Positions 17,924 through 27,589 are shown, counted from the stretch's first letter. The stretch is DNA of 64,000 nucleotides from Flavihumibacter cheonanensis (GCF_022352215.1 NZ_JAKRWF010000003.1:229854-293853); one strand, 5' to 3'. Numbers and translations: made by a program. Notes: a model not told the origin generated them from the letters alone.

Positions 17924-20900
17924 TTAAAACCGGAATAAAACCGGACGAGCATTGTTTCGTGTAACCAAGAGTGAATTCTCTTTTTTCGTACTTAAAACTT
18001 CCATATCCCGAATCGCACCTTTTACAAAAAATCCGGATTCAGCAGGACCAAGATACCGGAATTGTCCACTCCCTTCATTCAGTAATACATGTCCAAAACT
18101 GGCATCCAACTGACCAAACTGAGGTTGCAGACATAACATATTGCCACCCAGTACCAGGTCAGGTTTTGAATCTTTATTAATATCCAAGATGCGGATGGCA
18201 TGTACTGAAGATAATTGCACACGGAAATCAAGCGGCACTATAGAACGCACTTCTTTCTCTCCCAAAAACGCAATGCAGGATTTGGTATAATTGACAGATC
18301 TCATAACCGAGGCATTAATTACTGCCGCATCGAATAAATCCTGTATGGATTTGGTTGCAAATTGTTCATTGCGCAGGTTCTGTTTTTTCAATCCGGGAAT
18401 TTGTTCCGTCAACTCTCTTTTCATGAATACCGGCATATCCTTTCCGGCAATAGTTCTTGTGATGATATTTTCAGCGGTACCGTTCTCATCAAAATCGTTG
18501 TACCAGATTTTTACAGGATGCAGACTATCCGCACGGAGGTAAAAGTTATCGCCAACATTACCGAGTACCAGTTCATCCCTTCCGTCCCCATCCAGGTCTG
18601 CAGCAGCTATGCTCTGCCACCAGCCTGAGAGGTTGTCAAAGTAACCATTTATTGGAGAAAGTTTATTTTCTTTCCATTCATATATCAGGGGATTCATCCA
18701 TTCTCCTACCAGCACAAGTTCCTTTTTTGAATCACCGCTGATATTAGCACCAACAGCGGCGGTTACCATTCCAATTGAATCAAATGGATTTTTTCCGTTT
18801 AGTCGGTACAATTCAAATATTCCGTTTCCATTATTTAACAGCAATTGACTGGATGCCGGAACACCATATTGATATGGAATGGATTTGGCACCTGCAAAGA
18901 GATCCAAGTCGCCATCTCCATCGATATCCACAGGTACCATTACTGAAATATTCATACCATTTACCGGAAAAGCATTAGGAACCGCAGTAAAATTTCCCTT
19001 ACTATCGTTCAGGTATACCCGATGATCCAGTTTATGACTTTGCAAAACCTGGTTATTACCTCCAGAACCGATAACCAGATCCGCATCACCATCACCGTCC
19101 GCATCCATGAATACTACAGCTACATCCTCCCAATCTTTATAAGCTTCAAATACCGGCTGCAGTGATTTCTTAAAACCAGTAATCGTTTGCAGATACAGTT
19201 GTCCCGCTTGTTTTGCTGCTCCTCCGATATAAATATCTTCCAATCCATCTCCATTCACATCTGCTTTTGCAACCTGTGCGCCATCCCTCGAATTCATCCA
19301 GAGAATATTTCGCTCATTGTAAAAATCGACATACTCATCTTCCTGATGTTTGTCGAATTGCAAAGAATCTACAAAACTGAATAAGGCTGGTGTAAATACA
19401 ACCTGATGAAGTACTGACTTAGTATCCGAACCTCGATTTAATTTATTGAGTTGATTTGGTTTAAAACTCGTAATCTTTTCTGTTTCACCGCCAGGCCAAA
19501 TCACATATACGGAATCAATGGCTTTTTCTCCCAATCCAAAATGCAATGTATAATCAACTGAGGATTGAAAGCCGCGGGTAGGGACCAGTTCGCGTAATTG
19601 TTTTTCTGTTCCCTGGTAGAGCAGGATTTTAGAACCAATAGCAAATTTATTCTTACCAGTATCCTGTAATTGGAATGTAATAAAAGCCGATTTATTCTGT
19701 TCGGTTGAATTATTACGATAAATAAAAGCTGGCTGGTTTACATTGTTTACAATGAGATCCAGGTCGCCATCATTATCCAGGTCGCCAACAGCTGCGCCAT
19801 TGGAGAAAGAAGGTTTGGATAATCCCCAATCCTTTTCCACCGACTGAAATTTCCAGTTACCTGTATTCCGAAACATCTTGTTTGGAATCGGATTGGATGG
19901 CATTTTTTCAATGATCTGATCAATTTCTTCTTTCTGGCCGGTTATCACCATATTTTGTATCACTTCATTGGCAAAGAAATTGATGAAATCCTGATCCGTT
20001 ACATCTCTGAATATGCCATTGCAGATATAGAGATCATTGCGGCCATCATTATCCGCGTCAAAAAGCAATCCACCCCAACTCCAGTCGGATGCAGCTACTC
20101 CACTATAATAGCCTGTTTCCAGAAACTGTCCGTTACCTGCATTTACCTGCAGGGTATTTTGCATGAACTGGTTATAAAAACCGGATCGCTGTTTGAGCAG
20201 CTGTACTTCAATCTGCTCGAATGAGGTAGTAGTTTTCAGCCGGAATTCATCATCTGGCAGCATCTCGGTAACAAAGATATCAGGCAGTCCGTCATTGTTG
20301 ATATCACCCATATCAGCACCCATGGAAGAATGGCTGATATGCTGCATACGTTTTTCTAGCTCTTCGCTAAAGCCTCCCTGTTTATTATTGATATAGAGAT
20401 AATCCCGTTCAAAAAAATCATTAGACACATAGATATCTGGATAGCTGTCGCCATTTATATCACCAACGGTTACACCCAAACCAAAACTAATCAGGCTGCC
20501 ATAGATACCGGCTGCTTCACTTACATCCACAAACTTTCCATTATCGTTGCGCAATAGGAAAGAACCTCCTCCTTTGAGAAAATCAGCAACCGGCCAGTCT
20601 TTCGCTCTTAATTCCCGTTTGTTAGAATAATTGAGTGTATTAACAGGAATGAAACTATTATTCAGAATGAAACAATCGAGGTCACCATCCAGGTCATAAT
20701 CAAAAAAAGCAGCGTGGGTGGTATAGCCATCATTGTCCAATCCGTATGCTTTTGCGGATTCTTCAAAACTAAGATCCCCTTTATTGATGAAGAGAGCATT
20801 CTCCTGCCGCATACCTTTCTGATATCCGGCATTACAGATATAAATATCGAGAAGCCCGTCGGCATTAATATCTACCATCACCACACCGGTACTCCATTTA

Positions 20901-21220
20901 CCGGCTTCAGCAATTCCTGCTTTGTCTGTAATGTCTTCGAAATTCCAGTTGCCTTTATTCAGATAAAGTTTGTTCTCTCCCATATTGGAAGTAAACAGGA
21001 CATCGGCCAATCCATCATTATTGATATCGCCGATGGCACAACCACCCCCGTTATAAAAATTTCGATAGCTGAATATGTTGAAGTCTTTGGTATCACTGAC
21101 TTCATTTACAAAATCAATCCCGGTTTTTTCCATCAGGGTAAACAAACCTGGTTTTTGAGGTTCGGATCCACAGGATGTCAGAAGCGCTAAACCAAGGAAG
21201 GCAGTAATCCATTTAACCAT
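17924..21220 (-). CDS. FG-GAP/VCBS-repeat lipoprotein with ASPIC/UnbV domain, copy B
   Basis: This is a 1098-residue paralogue of copy A. ATG 21220 places the signal peptide and lipobox (LGLALLTSC) at the very N-terminus. The longer reading would run through an intercistronic hairpin. Calcium loops DINNDGLADVLF, DINADGLLDIYI, DYDLDGDLDCFI and DINGDSYPDIYV recur, and the ASPIC/UnbV part reads LVPTRGFQSSVDYTLHFGLG then VYVIWPGGE. It sits between susD and copy A, so both are expected to be surface-exposed partners of the SusCD complex. The substrate is unknown. Confidence 0.88.
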   Translation of the reverse strand: MVKWITAFLGLALLTSCGSEPQKPGLFTLMEKTGIDFVNEVSDTKDFNIFSYRNFYNGGGCAIGDINNDGLADVLFTSNMGENKLYLNKGNWNFEDITDKAGIAEAGKWSTGVVMVDINADGLLDIYICNAGYQKGMRQENALFINKGDLSFEESAKAYGLDNDGYTTHAAFFDYDLDGDLDCFILNNSFIPVNTLNYSNKRELRAKDWPVADFLKGGGSFLLRNDNGKFVDVSEAAGIYGSLISFGLGVTVGDINGDSYPDIYVSNDFFERDYLYINNKQGGFSEELEKRMQHISHSSMGADMGDINNDGLPDIFVTEMLPDDEFRLKTTTSFEQIEVQLLKQRSGFYNQFMQNTLQVNAGNGQFLETGYYSGVAASDWSWGGLLFDADNDGRNDLYICNGIFRDVTDQDFINFFANEVIQNMVITGQKEEIDQIIEKMPSNPIPNKMFRNTGNWKFQSVEKDWGLSKPSFSNGAAVGDLDNDGDLDLIVNNVNQPAFIYRNNSTEQNKSAFITFQLQDTGKNKFAIGSKILLYQGTEKQLRELVPTRGFQSSVDYTLHFGLGEKAIDSVYVIWPGGETEKITSFKPNQLNKLNRGSDTKSVLHQVVFTPALFSFVDSLQFDKHQEDEYVDFYNERNILWMNSRDGAQVAKADVNGDGLEDIYIGGAAKQAGQLYLQTITGFKKSLQPVFEAYKDWEDVAVVFMDADGDGDADLVIGSGGNNQVLQSHKLDHRVYLNDSKGNFTAVPNAFPVNGMNISVMVPVDIDGDGDLDLFAGAKSIPYQYGVPASSQLLLNNGNGIFELYRLNGKNPFDSIGMVTAAVGANISGDSKKELVLVGEWMNPLIYEWKENKLSPINGYFDNLSGWWQSIAAADLDGDGRDELVLGNVGDNFYLRADSLHPVKIWYNDFDENGTAENIITRTIAGKDMPVFMKRELTEQIPGLKKQNLRNEQFATKSIQDLFDAAVINASVMRSVNYTKSCIAFLGEKEVRSIVPLDFRVQLSSVHAIRILDINKDSKPDLVLGGNMLCLQPQFGQLDASFGHVLLNEGSGQFRYLGPAESGFFVKGAIRDMEVLSTKKENSLLVTRNNARPVLFRF

Positions 21221-21239
21221 AATGTATTTCAATAAACGA

Positions 21240-21269
21240 TAAGAGGTCATTATTACTAATGACCTCTTA
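21240..21269 (-). other. intercistronic hairpin between susD and FG-GAP gene B
   Basis: Perfect 11-bp arms TAAGAGGTCAT (21240-21250) and ATGACCTCTTA (21259-21269) have an 8-base loop. The hairpin lies 22 bases after the susD stop and 20 bases before ATG 21220. No T-run follows on the transcribed strand. An RNA-stabilising or partially attenuating element is more likely than a full terminator. Confidence 0.65.
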
Positions 21270-21291
21270 CTTATTTGCAAGATACTAAAAA

Positions 21292-22821
21292 TTAATAGCC
21301 GGGGTTCTGAGTCAAATTGGGATTCGCAGCCAGTGAGCGGTTGGGAATCGGGAAGATCAGACGCTCAGGACCAGAAGCTGCTTTTTCCTGCCAGGTTCCA
21401 AGGAATTTACCGAAGCGGATCATATCATTTCTTCTCCAGCCTTCGTAATAAAGCTCGCGACCTCTTTCATCCAGCAACTGATCCAGGTTCACAGAACCCA
21501 GGGTAGAAGCGCCTCTTGTAGTACGGATATTGTTCACAATAGTCAGCGCACCTCCTGCATTGTTGGTTCTAAGAAGGGCTTCTGCTTTCATCAGCAATAC
21601 ATCGGAGTACCGGAAGTAAACGAAATCGTTGTCAACGTTATCACCAGATGCATAATCGATTGGGTATTTGATAACACGAATACCAGTGATTTCCAGGTCG
21701 TTTCCGGTTTCTTTCAATTTTACTTCACGTGTGAAGGCAAGATTATTACCTCTTCTGTCTTTTAGAGCAACACCATTCTGATCAAATTGCTGACCAACCA
21801 GGAAACCTACTCTTAATCCTGATACATTGGTCATGCCAGGATAAGATGCACCACGGCGGGTATCGTTTGCTTCAAACTTGTCATAAAAATCAGAAAGAGT
21901 AGTGAAACCATTCCAACCACTGGGGTTGTTGTTGTAGTGAAGCGTACAGAACCAATGAAAACGTACGTTACCACTGCTGTTTCCACCACGGTTTTCTGCT
22001 GTCCAGATGTTTTCGCTTGAAATAGTCGCATTGTTTGGAGCGAAGTTGTCAAAGAAATTTGCTTCCAGCGAATAACGTCCGCTATTGATTAATTCATCTG
22101 CCAGGTCAATTACTGCTTCCATATCCGCAGCAGCAAATGTTGGATTGGCACGGTCTGCATACACACCTTTGTTAAGAAGGCATTTCATCATCAGCACTTT
22201 TGCTGCATCTCTGTTGGCCTTGTAATTTGGAGATACCGGAAGATTGGGCAATATTTCTGTCAATTCAGACATGATATAGTCCAAGGCTTCTGTTCCTTTA
22301 CGCACTTGTGGTAAATCATTCAGTGTACCATTTACTTCACGATAAGGAACCTGGTCCCAGCCATCCAGAATAGTAAACATGGCGAAAGCTCTCAGGAAAC
22401 GGGCTTCTGCAGCCTGTGCCGGAGTTGGGTTGAATTTCAGGAGGTCAGTTGTTGCAAACACAATTCTTCCCAAATCACGATAGGTATCTGCCAGGAAGGC
22501 ATGATCTGCATCCCACTGATGGCTGTGTAATACACGCCACACTCCATTGTCATCCCAGTCACCACCTCTTGTAGGTCCGATTACTTCATCCGTTGTGTGT
22601 TCCATTGCAGCCCAAACACGTGACTGATCCTGGTACGGCGTACGAGTTGATAGATAAGCACCTTCCAATAACGCACTAATATCCGGGGGTGCAGAATTGG
22701 AGCCACCAAATAACTCATCTGCCTGGTCTCCGGTGATTGCGGAATCAACCGGCTCTTCCAGTTTTGTACAACTGAAAAGCGAGGAGACCATGAAAGCGGT
22801 TAGAATTAATTTATATTTCAT
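21292..22821 (-). CDS. SusD/RagB-family outer-membrane glycan-binding lipoprotein
   Basis: The 509 residues start at ATG 22821, which follows a TTG alternative. The lipobox is VSSLFSC. SusD features include an N-terminal LLEGAYLSTRTPYQDQ helix, TPAQAAEARFLRAFAMFTILDGWDQVPYRE (TPR-like), and the C-terminal DERGRELYYEGWRRNDMIRFGKFLG signature. SusD caps the SusC barrel and captures the ligand. The gene follows susC by 21 bases. The ligand cannot be predicted from sequence. Confidence 0.95.
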   Translation of the reverse strand: MKYKLILTAFMVSSLFSCTKLEEPVDSAITGDQADELFGGSNSAPPDISALLEGAYLSTRTPYQDQSRVWAAMEHTTDEVIGPTRGGDWDDNGVWRVLHSHQWDADHAFLADTYRDLGRIVFATTDLLKFNPTPAQAAEARFLRAFAMFTILDGWDQVPYREVNGTLNDLPQVRKGTEALDYIMSELTEILPNLPVSPNYKANRDAAKVLMMKCLLNKGVYADRANPTFAAADMEAVIDLADELINSGRYSLEANFFDNFAPNNATISSENIWTAENRGGNSSGNVRFHWFCTLHYNNNPSGWNGFTTLSDFYDKFEANDTRRGASYPGMTNVSGLRVGFLVGQQFDQNGVALKDRRGNNLAFTREVKLKETGNDLEITGIRVIKYPIDYASGDNVDNDFVYFRYSDVLLMKAEALLRTNNAGGALTIVNNIRTTRGASTLGSVNLDQLLDERGRELYYEGWRRNDMIRFGKFLGTWQEKAASGPERLIFPIPNRSLAANPNLTQNPGY

Positions 22822-22842
22822 ACGGCTCAAAAATTGTTTGAA

Positions 22843-25827
22843 TTAAAAAGAAAAATTAAGTCCAAGAATTATATTCCTTGCAGTTGGGTATGGAATGTAT
22901 TCGATACCGAATGAAGGACGACCAGCTACATTCTTATCCACGTTTACTTCTGGATCAAATCCGGAGAAGTTGGTGATTACAAACAGGTTCTGCCCTGTCA
23001 GGAACAAATTGGCATTCTTTACAACAGATCCAAGATTACCCAGTCTGTAAGAAAGTGTTGCGTTGGTCAATTTCATATAATCACCTTTTTCCAGGTATCG
23101 GGATGAAGCTGTGATTGGGCTGGACAATGCCTCAGCAGGATCCATATTCGCCAAATCCTTCGCGATATTCCGTGTACCCAGGTTGTTGATTGGCAGTACG
23201 GTATTTGCTGTGTTGTTATAGAGTTCATGACCAAAAGCACCATTCATGCTGATTTCCAGGTTGAACTTCTTGTAACCAATATTGGTAGTAAGACCTAACA
23301 GCATATTTGGGTTAGGATCTCCGAGATAGAAGAAAGAAGCTCCACCATCTACTAATCCTGCCTGACCATCACGATCAATTCCTGTGAATTGCCTTAAATA
23401 ATACACATTCAACGGACGGTTGTTTACGAAACGCTGAATATTTGTACCAGAGATACCCTGACCACTCAATGCACCGGTTGGAATTACCAGGTCCCCGAAT
23501 CCGGTGATCTTGTTATTCAGGAAAGTAGCGTTGACACCGAAATCCCAGGAGAAGTTGGTATTCTTAGCGATCAGGTAATTCAACATTACTTCCACACCAG
23601 AGTTGATGATCTCTCCGGGAAGGTTCACCCAGGTTGAAGCAGAACCTACCGGAACAGGATCAGCTAAATCTCGGTCAAAAAGTATATCGGTGGTCTTTTT
23701 GTTAAAATAATCAACTGAACCAAAGAGCTTTCCTTTAGCAATAGAGAAATCCAACCCCAGGTTGATAGTGGTAGAAGTTTCCCATTTCAAGTCTTTATTT
23801 TCAAGGGTAGCACGGCTGAAGGATTGTTGACCTGCAGTATATGTTTCCTGAGAAGCAAATGCAGGGAATTCCTGGTTACCGGTAGTACCCCAGCTTGCTC
23901 TGAATTTCAGCTGATCAAAAATATTTTGCCCTTGCATGAATGCTTCGTTGTGAATATTCCAGGCAAGTGCCAGTGATGGGAAATAACCATACTTATTATT
24001 CGTACCAAACTTACTAGAACCGTCTGCACGGAAAGTTCCCGTAAAAATGTAACGATCTTTAAAGTTGATAATTGCTCTTGCGAAATAAGACTGCAATTCA
24101 GTTGTCTGGTCGAAAGAGTAAATCTGGCGGGAGCCTTGCGTAGTGTACTGCATATAATTGTAGTACGGCGTACTAACATTCGCAAAGTCCTGACCAAATA
24201 AACCATTACCAAGGAAACGGAATTTCATGTATTCATAACCACCGAGGGCTGTCACGGTGATATTATCACTGAACTCCTTAATGTAGTTTAAGGTATGTGT
24301 CATCTGGGTAGTAGTCAATGTACCGCCAGCCTGGTTAGCCAAACCACGGTTTTGAATGTTTTCCAGGTTCAGGTAACTGCGAATCTGGTTTTTACGATCA
24401 CTCACCTGGTGGTTAATACTGTACAAGAAACGATAATCTAACCCTTTCGCAATATTATATGAAGGCGCTACATAGGCCAGTACGTTCGTAGTATTGGAGA
24501 TATCATCCCAGGCAGCAGACATTACTAACGGGTTAATAGAAGTGCTACCAAATTGAGGGATAATAAACAGTGAATCTGCACCATTAGAGCCGCGGAAACG
24601 CAAAGGATGGGTTGGATTCCACTGCAGAGCCTGACCAACAATGCTTCCGGTAAAACCGGCATCATTGGAAATGGGTGCTGCGTTTTCCGTATTGTGACCA
24701 ACTGTTACGTTGAAATCAAGTCCCAGTCTTTTGTTCTCAAGGAACTTGAATGAACCATTGATACCCGCTGTATATTTTTTGAAATTAGACTTCAGAATGA
24801 TACCATCCTGATTCAGGTAACTTGCAGAAATGCGATATTTTCCTCTGTCATTGCCACCAGATACACCAATGCTGTAATTCTGTGTGAAAGCAGTACGGGT
24901 GATAGCATCCATAGCATCCACATTGTCGCCATAATCACCAGTAGTCAATCCATACTTGTCCAGCGCTGCACGGTATTCATTACCGTCCAATACCTCGAGG
25001 CGGCGCATCAGGCTGCTCACACCTACAGAGGCATTCACATCCACCTGCTGACCAGTACTTCCTTTTCTGGTGGTAATAATGATAACACCATTTGCACCAC
25101 GAGAACCATAAATCGCAGCTGCAGAAGCGTCTTTCAACACTTCCATGGAAAGGATGTCATTGTTGTTGATAAAGTTGAGCGGGTTACTTCCTGGAATCGT
25201 ACCAACTCCACCGGCATTGATACCAGGACGAGCAGTACGTCCGTCAAGCGCAACCCCATCAATTACATACAAAGGCTGGTTACCTGAACGGATAGAAGAG
25301 TTACCACGGATACGTACCGTAGTAGCAGCACCAGGTGCTCCGGAATTATTCAGGATCTGCACACCTGCTACTTTACCTTGTAATAATTGATCAGGCGCTG
25401 TAACAACGCCTTTGTTAAAATCTTTTGCCTTTACAGATGCAACAGCACCGGTAAGGTCTTTTTTACGCGCGGTACCATAACCTACCACCACCACTTCACC
25501 TAAATCAGCTTCAGATGCAGTGAGGGTTACGTTGATTTGATCTCCTGTAATGGCTACTTCCCTTGTAGCAAATCCAACCGAAGTAATTACCAGTGTTTTG
25601 GCATCGGCTGGTACACCACCCAAACGAAAAGTACCATCTGGCTCTGTAGAGGTTGCAATGGTTGTTCCTTTTACGGTAACCGTAGCCCCAATAATTGGTG
25701 TCCCTTCTTTTGAATCGGTGATTTTACCTGTAATAACTCTTTCCTGGGCCTGTATAGAGGAGCCGAGGAACATACAAAGCAAGAGGATAGAAAGGCCTCT
25801 TACCCAGCGTGGCAATGCAACAGTCAT
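22843..25827 (-). CDS. SusC/RagA-family TonB-dependent outer-membrane transporter
   Basis: The 994 residues have a signal peptide (LSILLLCMFLGSSIQAQ) and a CarboxypepD-regulatory-like beta-sandwich (VITGKITDSKEGTPIIGATV). The SusC linker EVVVVGYGTARKKDLTGAVA precedes the plug domain (QPLYVIDGVALDG, LKDASAAAIYGSRGANGVII). A 22-strand-type barrel ends in a terminal aromatic residue (ILGLNFSF). It is the first gene of a four-gene operon read away from the LacI gene, with a leader of up to 296 bases. No SusR, ECF or anti-sigma partner is adjacent, so LacI control is the simplest model. Confidence 0.95.
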   Translation of the reverse strand: MTVALPRWVRGLSILLLCMFLGSSIQAQERVITGKITDSKEGTPIIGATVTVKGTTIATSTEPDGTFRLGGVPADAKTLVITSVGFATREVAITGDQINVTLTASEADLGEVVVVGYGTARKKDLTGAVASVKAKDFNKGVVTAPDQLLQGKVAGVQILNNSGAPGAATTVRIRGNSSIRSGNQPLYVIDGVALDGRTARPGINAGGVGTIPGSNPLNFINNNDILSMEVLKDASAAAIYGSRGANGVIIITTRKGSTGQQVDVNASVGVSSLMRRLEVLDGNEYRAALDKYGLTTGDYGDNVDAMDAITRTAFTQNYSIGVSGGNDRGKYRISASYLNQDGIILKSNFKKYTAGINGSFKFLENKRLGLDFNVTVGHNTENAAPISNDAGFTGSIVGQALQWNPTHPLRFRGSNGADSLFIIPQFGSTSINPLVMSAAWDDISNTTNVLAYVAPSYNIAKGLDYRFLYSINHQVSDRKNQIRSYLNLENIQNRGLANQAGGTLTTTQMTHTLNYIKEFSDNITVTALGGYEYMKFRFLGNGLFGQDFANVSTPYYNYMQYTTQGSRQIYSFDQTTELQSYFARAIINFKDRYIFTGTFRADGSSKFGTNNKYGYFPSLALAWNIHNEAFMQGQNIFDQLKFRASWGTTGNQEFPAFASQETYTAGQQSFSRATLENKDLKWETSTTINLGLDFSIAKGKLFGSVDYFNKKTTDILFDRDLADPVPVGSASTWVNLPGEIINSGVEVMLNYLIAKNTNFSWDFGVNATFLNNKITGFGDLVIPTGALSGQGISGTNIQRFVNNRPLNVYYLRQFTGIDRDGQAGLVDGGASFFYLGDPNPNMLLGLTTNIGYKKFNLEISMNGAFGHELYNNTANTVLPINNLGTRNIAKDLANMDPAEALSSPITASSRYLEKGDYMKLTNATLSYRLGNLGSVVKNANLFLTGQNLFVITNFSGFDPEVNVDKNVAGRPSFGIEYIPYPTARNIILGLNFSF

Positions 25828-25905
25828 AGTTGTTGTGTTTTGGTTTTCGTGACGGTTTTTATATTGATTTTGATATAAAACTTTTTAAACCCCACCCCCA
25901 AAATT

Positions 25906-25921
25906 CCGGGCACAACCCCGG
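25906..25921 (-). other. short GC hairpin upstream of susC
   Basis: CCGGG and CCCGG arms (5 bp) enclose a six-base loop, 79-94 bases upstream of the susC start, probably within its leader. It may be structural or may act as an attenuator. Evidence is weak. Confidence 0.25.
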
Positions 25922-26040
25922 TCTTTTATAGGCAATCATTAATGTCTGAACGCTGCTTCAACTTTTTAAACTGGTTTCAACAACGCCTAACAGCAATCAA
26001 ATTCCAACTTTTTATCAATGTTTTTTTACCTTTTAACCTG

Positions 26041-26062
26041 CAAACGGTTTCGCAAACGTTTG
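26041..26062. promoter_or_regulatory. tandem LacI-type operator half-sites
   Basis: Two CG-centred palindromes lie side by side: CAAACGGTTT (26041-26050, one mismatch) and CAAACGTTTG (26053-26062, perfect). Both resemble the A-A-x-C-G-x-T-T operators of LacI-family repressors. They are 62-83 bases before the LacI start and 214-235 bases before the susC start. In the same spacer CAACTTTTTA occurs twice (25959-25968 and 26005-26014). Confidence 0.65.
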
Positions 26063-26083
26063 TTGTGTAAAAAATACATATTG

Positions 26084-26097
26084 AGTTAAAATTAACT
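26084..26097. promoter_or_regulatory. palindrome AGTTAAAATTAACT before the LacI gene
   Basis: Six-base perfect arms with a two-base centre lie 27 bases upstream of the GTG start. It is a candidate autoregulatory or activator site, distinct in sequence from the CG-centred operators. Confidence 0.35.
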
Positions 26098-26123
26098 AGT
26101 TTTTATCAAATAATAACATTTTT

Positions 26124-27122
26124 GTGGCCCGTATTACAATAAAAGATATCGCCAGAAAGCTGAACATCAACCCCTCCACGGTTTCCAGAGCCCTGCGCGA
26201 CCATCCCGATGTCAGTGCCTCCCTGCGGCAGGAAATCAAACAACTGGCCGAAAAAATGGGCTATAAGCCAAACCTGATGGCGATCAACCTCCGCCGGGGC
26301 AGCAGCCATACCATTGGCCTCATTATTCCCGAAATCGCCTCCTTTTTCTTCCCTTCCCTGATTAAGGCAGTAGAAGAAGCAACCCACGCCAAAGGTTATA
26401 ACTTATTGGTCCTCCACTCCAATGACAGTCTCGACCGGGAAATTGAAAACGCCGAAATCTGCGCCAATATGGGGGTGGATGGCGTGCTGGTATCCCTATC
26501 CCGCCAGAGCCACGATATCGAACATTTCCAGGAACTGATGGCTGCCGGAGTGCCGATTGTATTTTTCGATAAGGTTGTTCAAAACTCCCTGGCTCATCAG
26601 GTAGTGATGCCTGGTAAGGAAGCTGCTTCCCTGGCTGTAGAGCAATTGATTGCCCCGCTGCCAGCAGATTCGCGTATCATGGGGGTGTTTGCCGATACCC
26701 GGCTTTCTATTACCGAGGACCGGCTGGAAGGGTTTAATGAAACACTGCGCCAACACAACTGGCCCGAGGACTGCGTTCAGCGCGTAATTACCGACGATCC
26801 AAAAGAAGCAGGTGATCAATTACTGAAAGCCTGGGAATCTCTGGCCCGGCCAGCCGGACTATTTGTAATGAGTGATGAGCTGCTTTCCGGCATCCTGCCT
26901 GTTTTATATAAGAGTAAGGTACGGATCCCAGAGGAGCTCCACCTGGCTGCTATCAGCGATGGAGAACTCCCCCGGTACCTGCCCTTTGAATTTCCTTATG
27001 TGCGCACTTCAGGATTTGAAATGGGCCAGGCTGCAGCAGCTTTGCTTTTTCAGCTAATCCGGCAACTACCCATTGTTCCCGAAACACATTATATGGAGGT
27101 TCAGGTGGTCAGCGCCTCTTGA
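26124..27122 (+). CDS. LacI-family transcriptional regulator
   Basis: The 332 residues begin at GTG 26124. The N-terminal helix-turn-helix and hinge read ITIKDIARKLNINPSTVSRALRDHPDVS and MGYKPNLMAINLRRGSS. The rest is a periplasmic-binding-protein-like sensor (TIGLIIPEIASFFFPSLIKAVE, then MGVDGVLVSLS, then DRLEGFNETLRQ). It is divergent from the susC operon, with operator-like palindromes in the spacer, so it probably regulates that operon and itself in response to a sugar. Its 3' end overlaps the convergent small gene by 22 bases. Confidence 0.92.
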   Translation: MARITIKDIARKLNINPSTVSRALRDHPDVSASLRQEIKQLAEKMGYKPNLMAINLRRGSSHTIGLIIPEIASFFFPSLIKAVEEATHAKGYNLLVLHSNDSLDREIENAEICANMGVDGVLVSLSRQSHDIEHFQELMAAGVPIVFFDKVVQNSLAHQVVMPGKEAASLAVEQLIAPLPADSRIMGVFADTRLSITEDRLEGFNETLRQHNWPEDCVQRVITDDPKEAGDQLLKAWESLARPAGLFVMSDELLSGILPVLYKSKVRIPEELHLAAISDGELPRYLPFEFPYVRTSGFEMGQAAAALLFQLIRQLPIVPETHYMEVQVVSAS

Positions 27123-27589
27123 ACCGGGGTGTTCATGGATTCCTTTAAAAGAGCTTCCACCGGAACCTGTTGCAGTAGCTTTTCTTCCAGCAGGTTGGCG
27201 AAGGCTTCAAAATAGAGGATCACATCTTCCCGCTGGTTGCGTTTCAGCCATCTAAAACCTCCAGGCAAGGAATTCAACACATCCCGGTCTTCCAGGTATT
27301 CTATATTATGAATATCCGTGGGGGTGAGCCCGATCTCCTGCAACTTGGTCATCATGAGTCCCAGTGGAACACTGGTTACCGAGCAATACTCCTCCGCAAT
27401 TTCCGTCCACTCCCCTACTCCCGTATGTGCATACTGAAGGATCTCTTCCTTACTGAGCTGGGTAACCACCTGCAGGAGGTTACCGCAATTGCATCCGCCA
27501 TGATGGCCCCAGGCATAATAAGCACCGTTCTTCAGATTCGAAGCAGTTTTCCGCAGAGCATCAATTAATACCATTCCAGGTGTTGCCAT
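27101..27589 (-). CDS. conserved hypothetical protein with HHGGCNCG motif
   Basis: This 162-residue soluble protein belongs to no family I recognise. The N-terminal third has AYYAWGHHGGCNCGNLLQ, two His and two Cys close together that could bind a metal. The rest is helical and acidic, with FRWLKRNQREDVILYFEAFANLLEEKL near the C-terminus. Codon use is ordinary for the region. It is convergent with the LacI gene (22-base overlap) and divergent from the tricorn-like protease gene. Confidence 0.75.
   Translation of the reverse strand: MATPGMVLIDALRKTASNLKNGAYYAWGHHGGCNCGNLLQVVTQLSKEEILQYAHTGVGEWTEIAEEYCSVTSVPLGLMMTKLQEIGLTPTDIHNIEYLEDRDVLNSLPGGFRWLKRNQREDVILYFEAFANLLEEKLLQQVPVEALLKESMNTPVQEALTT

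Noticed and set aside
21221-21280. Longer N-terminus for FG-GAP gene B starting at 21280.
   Set aside because: It would place about 20 residues, translated through a perfect hairpin, ahead of a normal signal peptide and lipobox.
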